From contig JAOINQ010000002.1 of NCBI GenBank assembly GCA_028139685.1, positions 1 through 40,814 on the forward strand: 40,814 bases of DNA, in the 5' to 3' direction. Below the pieces are notes generated by a model. That model ran no database searches. It was not told the DNA's origin and was given only the letters and a program-made list of their open reading frames with translations. Below are positions 34,589 to 40,814 of this stretch, piece by piece; position 1 is the stretch's first letter; each line of letters opens with the position of its first letter. Source of the DNA: Betaproteobacteria bacterium. Its GTDB lineage: Bacteria > Pseudomonadota > Gammaproteobacteria > Burkholderiales > Burkholderiaceae_A. A program made the translations under genes and the position numbers.

Positions 34589-34655
34589 GAATCAGCCCAC
34601 TTAGAGCGCTCACCAAAAATTAGGTTTTCTTGAAGCGGGCCTACATAGTATTTTG

Positions 34656-35744
34656 ATGAAGTTCATCGATGAAGCATTAATTAGCGTTAAGGCTGGAAAT
34701 GGCGGAAATGGGGTTGCCGCGTTCCGCCGGGAAAAATATATACCTAAAGGAGGCCCGTCCGGGGGTGACGGCGGTGAGGGGGGCTCTGTTTTCGCCGCTG
34801 TTGATAAGAGACTTAATACATTACATTCATATAGGTTCGCCAAAGTTTACCAGGCAAATGCCGGAGGACATGGAAGTGGAAAGGACCAATACGGTAAAAA
34901 TGGTAGCGATTTAGTTTTATTGTTTCCTCAAGGCACGCTTATTTATGATCGAAAATCGGGAGATTTAATCGCCGACTTAAAAGATGAGTCTGACAAGGTT
35001 TTATTAGCCTCAGGAGGTAAGGGAGGGCTTGGAAACCTCAGATTTAAATCAAGCGTAAATCGCACTCCGCGGCAATATACTTTGGGAGAAGAAGGACAGG
35101 TTGCAGATTTACGGCTAGAGTTAAAACTTTTAGCTGACGTTGGTCTTATTGGTTTTCCAAATTCAGGAAAATCGACATTTATCGACAAAGTGACAGCTGC
35201 AAAACCCAAAATAGCGGATTATCCTTTTACTACCCTTGTGCCAAATTTGGGAGTTATGAGTTTACAGGACGCCCATAACACAATTGTTGTTGCAGATATT
35301 CCAGGGTTAATTAAAAACGCCTCTGTTGGAGCGGGTATGGGGATACAATTTTTGCGTCATATACAGAGGACTAAATTACTTTTGCATTTTGTTGACATCT
35401 CAACGGATATCCAAACAGGAAAAATTGATTTTGAAAGGTATCCACAAGATGGTGTAGAAAAACTTTTAGCACATGTAGAAATTCTTGAAAAAGAGCTTTA
35501 TTCTTTTAATAGACAACTTATGGATAAGCCGAGGTGGATTGTTTTTAACAAGATCGATTTTCTATCCTCATCGGCAAAAAAGAAAATTAATACAATTATA
35601 AGTACCAAAACCCAGCTTCCTTTTTTTTTAATATCCTGTTACACAGGGGAAGGACTGGATTTACTGGAAGTTGAATTAGGAAAATCGTTTTATAAAGACG
35701 GCAAAAAACTTAAGGATCCTTGGATTGAGCCAAATGAGGTCTAA
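34656..35744 (+). CDS. obgE: GTPase ObgE/CgtA
   Basis: Ribosome-assembly and stress GTPase that binds the 50S subunit. The 362 residues have the glycine-rich Obg domain at about 1-158 (KAGNGGNGVAAFRREKY, GGPSGGDGG), then the G domain: GFPNSGKST (G1), DYPFTTLVPNLG (G2 region), VADIPGLI (G3) and NKIDF (G4). The ATG at 34656 was chosen over an adjacent upstream TTG because MKFIDEA is the universal Obg start. The last 11 bases overlap proB. No extra acidic C-terminal domain is present beyond about residue 350. Confidence 0.97.
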   Translation: MKFIDEALISVKAGNGGNGVAAFRREKYIPKGGPSGGDGGEGGSVFAAVDKRLNTLHSYRFAKVYQANAGGHGSGKDQYGKNGSDLVLLFPQGTLIYDRKSGDLIADLKDESDKVLLASGGKGGLGNLRFKSSVNRTPRQYTLGEEGQVADLRLELKLLADVGLIGFPNSGKSTFIDKVTAAKPKIADYPFTTLVPNLGVMSLQDAHNTIVVADIPGLIKNASVGAGMGIQFLRHIQRTKLLLHFVDISTDIQTGKIDFERYPQDGVEKLLAHVEILEKELYSFNRQLMDKPRWIVFNKIDFLSSSAKKKINTIISTKTQLPFFLISCYTGEGLDLLEVELGKSFYKDGKKLKDPWIEPNEV

Positions 35745-36942
35745 TTCGAAATTCAGCATCGATTCAACTGAACTCAAGCAGGGTGCAAGGCTTGTTGTAA
35801 AAATTGGAACTGCAGTTCTAACGAATAATAAAAATGCTGTGTGCGACAGAATGATAAATACATTAGCATCCCAAATCTCAACCCTACAGAAAGAAGGATT
35901 TAAAATCATAATTGTTTCTAGTGGAGCCATTGCCGCGGGAGTTCACAGGATGGGTTGGAAACAAAAACCAAAAAAAATCTCGCATTTACAAGCTGCAGCG
36001 GCAGTTGGACAGGTGTCTTTAGTTGAAACATATGAGAAGGAATTCAAAAAAAATGGTCTTACGACCGCTCAAGTGCTGATAACAGGGGAAGATTTTAGTT
36101 CGAGGAAAAGATATCTAAACTCTAAGGCAACTTTCGAGACACTTCTCAATGAAAATATTCTTGTGATTGTTAATGAGAATGACACTGTATCAACAGATGA
36201 AATCAAAGTTGGGGATAATGATACTCTCGCAGCTTCGATAGCTACTGCAATTCAAGCAGATTTATTTGTGATCTTAACTGACCAAAAAGGCTTGTTCACT
36301 GAAAACCCAACTTCTTCTTCGAAGGCAGAGCTGATTCAGTCTGTTGATGTGGATGATAAAACCCTTTCCCAGGTAGCATCCAAATCCCATTCAGAGTTTG
36401 GCACAGGAGGGATGGAAACTAAAATCAATGCAGCAAGAATCGTTGCGAGATTAGGGATTGATACAATTATTGCTAGTGGGTTTGAAATCGATATTTTATT
36501 GAAAATAAAAAGCAGAACTTTTGTAGGTACCACAATACTTTCTGGCAAAAAAAATAAAGCTATCAGTGCTAGAAAACAATGGATGCTTAATCACATTAAA
36601 GCTAAAGGAAAGCTATACCTTGATTCTGGTGCAATTTCAGCGCTTGTTCAATATAATAAATCTCTATTACCAGTTGGTATTGTAAAAATCGATGGGAGGT
36701 TTGATAGGGGAGATTTGGTTGTTTGCCTGACTGAGACGGGTGTTGAAGTAGCTCGTGGCTTAATTAACTATTCTTCGTTTGAGGCTAACAAAATTTCAGG
36801 GTTGCTTTCGGAGCAGATCGAGAAGAAACTTGGATACATGGAAGAGCCCGAAGTAATTCATAAAGATAATCTAATTTTGATATCTTCAAGTTTTGAGGAG
36901 TCAAAAACTATGGGGGCCAGCTCCAGTAAAGCTGAGCAATAA
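35734..36942 (+). CDS. proB: Glutamate 5-kinase
   Basis: First enzyme of proline synthesis, phosphorylating glutamate. From ATG 35734 it has 402 residues: the amino-acid kinase domain with VVKIGTAVLTN, IVSSGAIAAGVHRMG, VNENDTVSTDEIKVGDND (short DEIKVGDND core) and GTGGMETKINAA, then a PUA domain from about 290. A TTG at 35725 is a less likely start. Typical ProB proteins end near the LGYMEEPEVIHKDNLI segment; this one runs about 16 residues further, through a low-complexity SSS-rich tail that overlaps the opposing rppH frame by 85 bases. Confidence 0.95.
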   Translation: MRSNSKFSIDSTELKQGARLVVKIGTAVLTNNKNAVCDRMINTLASQISTLQKEGFKIIIVSSGAIAAGVHRMGWKQKPKKISHLQAAAAVGQVSLVETYEKEFKKNGLTTAQVLITGEDFSSRKRYLNSKATFETLLNENILVIVNENDTVSTDEIKVGDNDTLAASIATAIQADLFVILTDQKGLFTENPTSSSKAELIQSVDVDDKTLSQVASKSHSEFGTGGMETKINAARIVARLGIDTIIASGFEIDILLKIKSRTFVGTTILSGKKNKAISARKQWMLNHIKAKGKLYLDSGAISALVQYNKSLLPVGIVKIDGRFDRGDLVVCLTETGVEVARGLINYSSFEANKISGLLSEQIEKKLGYMEEPEVIHKDNLILISSSFEESKTMGASSSKAEQ

Positions 36943-37371
36943 ACGTGTTTCTTAAACTTAATTACCATGTTAGGAGCTTCGGAAAATTCGATCCATTTCC
37001 ACGCGTCAAATTCGGACTCTTTTGTTTGCGGAAACGTTATATTTGTATCTAAACCATTGAACCTTAGGAGAAACCAAATTTGTCGTTGCCCCTTGTAAAA
37101 AGAACGATTTTCTTTTTTAATTAAATTCTTTGGAACGTCGTAGTAATGCCAGGTTTTTTGTTCTTCCCAAAATTTCAACATCGGCATTTCCAATGCCGGT
37201 TTCTTCTTTCAATTCTCTATACATTGCAAGTTCGACAGACTCGCCTTTTTTTATTCCCCCTTGCGGAAACTGCCATGCATCCTTACCGTTCCTTTTTGCC
37301 CAGAAAACTTGCTTCCTGTCATTTATAATAATAATACCAACATTAAATCGGTACCCATTTTCATCGAGCAT
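36858..37371 (-). pseudogene. rppH: RNA pyrophosphohydrolase with a frameshift
   Basis: RppH removes pyrophosphate from mRNA 5' ends to trigger decay. The first frame (37371 down) gives [26 protein letters not shown] and a perfect Nudix box G-x5-E-x7-RELKEETGI. It then breaks at GRTKN near 37153. The rest continues one base later in another frame: [29 protein letters not shown] and VIKFKKHVY, all expected of RppH. One extra base in the run of six A and two C (37152-37159, minus strand) explains the break. The Nudix box and the 3' half are otherwise well kept, so the change is recent or a sequencing error. The 3' end overlaps proB by 85 bases. Confidence 0.85.
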
Positions 37372-37438
37372 GATAATAGCTTAAAAGTCTAAAATTACAG
37401 GTTAATTGATTTAAAAAAAAAAGGTTAGGAAATTGTGA

Positions 37439-39175
37439 ATGAAAGCTAAAGATTTTCATTTTAGAACTGTAAAAGAAAGTCCCGCTGAAGCTGAAATTTC
37501 AAGCCATAAGCTGTTGATAAGGGCTGGAATGATAAGGAAGATCGGTTCGGGTATATATGTCCTGCTACCCTTAGGCCTTTTGGTTTTGAAAAAAATCGAA
37601 AAAATTATTCGAGAAGAAATGTTATCAATCGGCGCACTCGAGATGGTGACACCAATGGTACAACCCGCAGAGTATTGGAAAGAGTCTGGAAGGTTTGAAA
37701 TCATGGGAGAAGAGTTAATGCGAATAGAAGACCGACATGGACGACCTTTTGTATTACAACCAACGTCGGAAGAGATATTCGTTGAAACGGCAAAACACGA
37801 GTTAAAAAGCTGGAAAAGTTTGCCTAAAATATGGTTCCAAATTCAGACTAAGTTTCGAGATGAAAGACGTCCCCGCTTTGGATTGTTACGCGCTCGAGAA
37901 TTTATAATGAAAGACGCATATTCTTTTGATGTGGATGAAATAAGCGCACAGAAGACTTATAAAAGAATGTTTAATGCTTACGAGAATATTTTTTCTCGAA
38001 TCGGGTTAAATTACAAAATAGTTTTAGCGGACTCTGGCAATATCGGCGGAAAGCTCAGTCACGAATTTCACGTATTAGCAGACGCTGGGGAAGATGAGTT
38101 AGGCTTCGCAGAGGGCTCTGATTTTGCGGCAAATTTAGAACTTATACCAGTAAACAAAAAAAAATTATCTTCAAGGACTAACTTAGCTGTTAAAGATTTT
38201 TCTCTTTGCGATACACCTGGGATAAAAACATGCGCAGAGGTCGCAGAATTTCTTGACGAAGATATTTCAAATATTCTTAAATCTCTGTTGCTCTGTGTGT
38301 CTATCGATGGAGAACAAAAGTTTGTGATGGTCCTGTTAAGGGCCGATAGGCGGCTCAACGAACTAAAGTTGAAAAAACTTGAATTGTTCACTGGCCACTG
38401 GAGGTTTGCATCCGAAGATGAAATTAAAGCTTGTTGTGGAGCTTCTTCAGGATTTATTGGCCCGAAATTCAGTGAGAGTGGTTTAACAACAATTGCAGAT
38501 TATGAAGTATTAGAAATGTCAGATTTTGTAATCGGTGCGAATATAGATGGTAAGCATTTTGTTGGCTCGAATTGGGGGCGGGATATCAAAAATCCGGATA
38601 TTGAGGCTGATTTGAGGTATGCAGAAAACGGTGATTATTCCCCTGATGGAGCCGGGAAAATTTCTATTAAAAGAGGAATCGAGGTTGGCCATACATTCTT
38701 TTTAGGTAAAAAATATTCTGATGCACTGGATGCGCGTTTTTCAACGAAAGAAGGCACTAATAAGCCATACGAAATGGGATGTTTTGGGATTGGAGTTAGT
38801 AGGATTTTGGCGGCAGCTGTGGAACAGACTAATGATGAAAAGGGTATTGTATGGCCTTTTTCGATAGCTCCATTTATGGTCGTTGTGTGCCCCATTAACT
38901 ATCATAAAAGTCCGACCGTCAAGCAGGAAAGTGATAGGTTGTACGCCAAAATTATGGCTCACGATTACTCGGTTTTGTTGGATGACAGGGGTGAAAGAGT
39001 GGGTGTGATGTTGGCTGAGTGGGAGCTAATAGGAATACCCATACGTATATTGATCAGTACGAAACTTATTGAAGCTAATTCTGTAGAGATTTTTTGTAGG
39101 AGAAGTTTAGAAACTCACACGGTGGGGATAGATAAGTGTATTGATTATATTAGATCAATATCTGAGTCAACTTAG
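37439..39175 (+). CDS. proS: Prolyl-tRNA synthetase, bacterial type
   Basis: Charges tRNA-Pro; the matching tRNA-Pro lies 4.5 kb upstream. The 578 residues are the bacterial form with the class II core: AGMIRKIGSGIYVLLPLG, PMVQPAEYW, RPFVLQPTSEE (motif 2 region), RFGLLRAREFIMKDAYSF and the motif 3 region GIGVSRILAA. The editing (INS) domain sits at about 225-390 between the core blocks. The anticodon-binding domain ends the protein (GVMLAEWELIGIP). It starts 67 bases after the divergent rppH start, with TTAGGA about 10 bases before the ATG. Confidence 0.97.
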   Translation: MKAKDFHFRTVKESPAEAEISSHKLLIRAGMIRKIGSGIYVLLPLGLLVLKKIEKIIREEMLSIGALEMVTPMVQPAEYWKESGRFEIMGEELMRIEDRHGRPFVLQPTSEEIFVETAKHELKSWKSLPKIWFQIQTKFRDERRPRFGLLRAREFIMKDAYSFDVDEISAQKTYKRMFNAYENIFSRIGLNYKIVLADSGNIGGKLSHEFHVLADAGEDELGFAEGSDFAANLELIPVNKKKLSSRTNLAVKDFSLCDTPGIKTCAEVAEFLDEDISNILKSLLLCVSIDGEQKFVMVLLRADRRLNELKLKKLELFTGHWRFASEDEIKACCGASSGFIGPKFSESGLTTIADYEVLEMSDFVIGANIDGKHFVGSNWGRDIKNPDIEADLRYAENGDYSPDGAGKISIKRGIEVGHTFFLGKKYSDALDARFSTKEGTNKPYEMGCFGIGVSRILAAAVEQTNDEKGIVWPFSIAPFMVVVCPINYHKSPTVKQESDRLYAKIMAHDYSVLLDDRGERVGVMLAEWELIGIPIRILISTKLIEANSVEIFCRRSLETHTVGIDKCIDYIRSISEST

Positions 39176-39195
39176 TTATCTTTTTCGCCTCTTTT

Positions 39196-40602
39196 TTATG
39201 CGGTTTTTTTTTGTTTACGGTTTTTTCGCCTATCTAGGGCATTAGCTGATTTGAAATTAGGGACACCGCTCATGATATTTTTACTGATACCTCCACCCTG
39301 TTTCAACAAAGACTGCATGGTGTTAAATTGATTCAATAGTTGGTTGACTTCAGGAATAGTGTTCCCGGACCCTAGAGCAATCCTTTTTTTTCTCTGGGCT
39401 TTTATTATTTCTGGGGCTATACGTTCTCTTTTTGTCATTGAAGAGATAATTGCATCCTGTTTTTTTACATTTTTTTCAAGATTTGTGGTGTTAAGATTTT
39501 GAGCTTTATCTCTGATGGCAGACGGCAAATAATTTAGAATTGACGCAATACCTCCTAATTTATTTACTTGAGATATTTGCTTGCGGTAGTCGTTCAGGTT
39601 GAATTTCTTTCCTGATTTGAGTTTCAACGCCAGTTTTTCAGAGTCCTCAGTTTCAATTGATTCTTGAGCCTTTTCGACCAGGCTTAGAATATCACCCATT
39701 CCTAAAATACGATCGGCAAACCTTGTGGCATCAAATAATTCAAGTCCATCAAGTTTTTCTGAATTTCCGACAAATCGGATGGGGCATCCTGTAACTGACC
39801 GAACAGACAACAAGGTCCCCCCTCTGCTATCTCCGTCGACTTTGGTTAAAACTACACCGCTTAATTTGACTCTATTATTAAATTCTACTGCTACTGAGAG
39901 GGCGTTCTGGCCCTGCATTGAATCAACTACGAATAATGTCTCTGATGGTTCGAGAGTGGTTTGCAGTTGCTGTAACTCAGCCATCATAGCTTCATCAAGA
40001 GAAAGCCTTCCTGCAGTATCGATTAGGAGGTAGTCGTAAAGAAATTTTTTTGCATAGTTGAGAGCAGTTTCCCCAATCTGAACAGGCTGACTTATAGTTT
40101 TTTCGTGTTCAAAAAAATCAATGTTAACTGAATCGGCTAATATCTTTAGTTGTTCCGCAGCGGCTGGTCTGTAAGTATCACAAGATGCAAGAAGAACTCT
40201 CGCTTTTCTCTTTTTTGAAATCCAAAGCCCAATTTTACCTGTAGTTGTTGTTTTTCCCACTCCTTGCAGTCCTGCCATAAGGATAATTTGAGGCTCGCTC
40301 GAGCTTTGATACTGCAAAAAAGGTTTCTCATCATTGCCAGTACTCAATAGGGTTATCAACTCTTGATTTACTATTTGAACAATACTTTGGCCAGGAGTAA
40401 GGCTATGAATCACTTCCTTCCCGAGGGATCTATCTCTGATGTTTGCTATAAAGTTTTTAACAACTGGTAATGCTACGTCGGCTTCTAAAAGTGCATATCT
40501 AATCTCAGCAAGTATTTCAGCCGAATTTTCTTCTGTTATCTTGGTTTCCCCACGAATTCCCTTGATTATGGAACTGAATTTTTTTGTAAGGTTCTCTAAC
40601 AT
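39196..40602 (-). CDS. ffh: Signal recognition particle protein Ffh
   Basis: SRP54 homologue that binds 4.5S RNA and signal sequences for co-translational export. The 468 residues have the N domain (about 1-90), the GTPase domain with GLQGVGKTTTTGKIG, DTYRPAAAEQL, DTAGRLSLDE, LTKVDGDSRGG and VGNSEKLDGLELFD, and the Met-containing M domain at about 300-440 with IALGSGNTIPEVNQLL. The C-terminus is basic (RRKNRKQKK). It converges on proS with a 20-base gap and diverges from ccsA. Confidence 0.97.
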   Translation of the reverse strand: MLENLTKKFSSIIKGIRGETKITEENSAEILAEIRYALLEADVALPVVKNFIANIRDRSLGKEVIHSLTPGQSIVQIVNQELITLLSTGNDEKPFLQYQSSSEPQIILMAGLQGVGKTTTTGKIGLWISKKRKARVLLASCDTYRPAAAEQLKILADSVNIDFFEHEKTISQPVQIGETALNYAKKFLYDYLLIDTAGRLSLDEAMMAELQQLQTTLEPSETLFVVDSMQGQNALSVAVEFNNRVKLSGVVLTKVDGDSRGGTLLSVRSVTGCPIRFVGNSEKLDGLELFDATRFADRILGMGDILSLVEKAQESIETEDSEKLALKLKSGKKFNLNDYRKQISQVNKLGGIASILNYLPSAIRDKAQNLNTTNLEKNVKKQDAIISSMTKRERIAPEIIKAQRKKRIALGSGNTIPEVNQLLNQFNTMQSLLKQGGGISKNIMSGVPNFKSANALDRRKNRKQKKTA

Positions 40603-40629
40603 GTTTCATTTCCTTGATAAACTATTTAT

Positions 40630-40814
40630 ATGACTTTAATCGACGGTAACATATCTGGTTTGCATTCATTAGGTTACGTTTTACTCTCTATTCTCTTGTG
40701 GAAAACGAGCGGAAAGGTTGTCTTGTCCATAATGTTATCAGGAAGCTTGGTTGCACTGCACGGGATGGGTTTGTTGTTACCATGGTTTACTTCTGTCGAT
40801 TTTGAGTTTGGTTT
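40630..40814 (+). CDS. Cytochrome c assembly protein (CcsA/YpjD-like), partial
   Basis: The first 61 codons of a gene cut by the window end. It shows MTLIDGNISGLHSLGYVLLS, then LWKTSGKVVLS, LVALHGMGLLL and FEFG. The ALHG motif and the later FEFG resemble the N-terminus of the CcsA/YpjD-type haem-handling membrane protein that sits next to ffh in Betaproteobacteria and other proteobacteria. Two hydrophobic segments are visible. It diverges from ffh, with only 27 bases between the two start codons. The assignment rests mostly on position and these short motifs. Confidence 0.7.
   Translation, partial: MTLIDGNISGLHSLGYVLLSILLWKTSGKVVLSIMLSGSLVALHGMGLLLPWFTSVDFEFG

Noticed and set aside
34589..34655. 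Terminator between rpmA and obgE at the GAGCGCTC palindrome
   Set aside because: The palindrome has no loop space and no following T tract.
37150..37162. Programmed -1 frameshift at A AAA AAC in rppH
   Set aside because: The heptamer is present in the right phase, but the downstream half lies in the +1 frame, so a -1 slip would not join the two parts.

Overview
This window looks like a chromosomal segment of an AT-rich (roughly 38-40% GC by eye), compact-genome betaproteobacterium. Three gene neighbourhoods support this: rnpB beside mraZ; a dcw cluster followed by lpxC, dciA, secA, argJ, zapD, coaE and pilD; and the run tRNA-Pro, ispB, rplU, rpmA, obgE, proB, rppH, proS, ffh, ccsA. The proteins also read as beta versions (for example MraY, RppH, IspB). 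I cannot fix the genus from sequence alone.

Layout. Positions 1-5000: the 3' end of an ATM1-type ABC exporter, glycerate 2-kinase and dihydroorotase on the plus strand, a DUF2062 membrane protein on the minus strand, the RNase P RNA on the plus strand, and a Ste24/HtpX-like M48 peptidase on the minus strand. Positions 5100-23270: one long plus-strand division and cell-wall block, mraZ-rsmH-ftsL-ftsI-murE-murF-mraY-murD-ftsW-murG-murC-ddlB-ftsQ-ftsA-ftsZ-lpxC. It starts at a promoter with a four-unit, 10-bp-phased MraZ operator, and most of its genes overlap. Positions 23284-31054: dciA, secA, argJ, zapD, coaE, a shortened prepilin peptidase and a CNNM/CBS protein. The pilB and pilC genes I would expect beside pilD are absent. 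Positions 31057-32800: a small accessory patch holding a secreted Cys-containing protein, a 54-residue secreted EF-hand protein with its own strong terminator, an Adhesin_E-like protein and an MsrQ-like haem membrane protein without MsrP. Positions 32808-40814: tRNA-Pro(CGG), ispB, rplU, rpmA, obgE, proB, a frameshifted rppH, proS, ffh and the start of ccsA.

How the genes work together. The central block supplies lipid II synthesis (MurC-F, MraY, MurG, Ddl), flipping and polymerisation (FtsW, FtsI) and the division ring (FtsQLAZ, with ZapD encoded nearby). LpxC links envelope growth to lipid A. The flanks carry housekeeping functions: protein export (SecA, Ffh), translation (L21, L27, ProS, tRNA-Pro), ribosome assembly (ObgE), RNA processing (RNase P) and quinone side-chain synthesis (IspB).

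I found no clearly new multi-gene system. The items most worth checking are a compensated base-pair change in the catalytic P4 helix of RNase P RNA, the rppH frameshift, the eroded pilus locus, the small secreted-protein patch with the EF-hand microprotein, and a SecA zinc motif missing one ligand. There are no insertion sequences, CRISPR arrays or phage genes.
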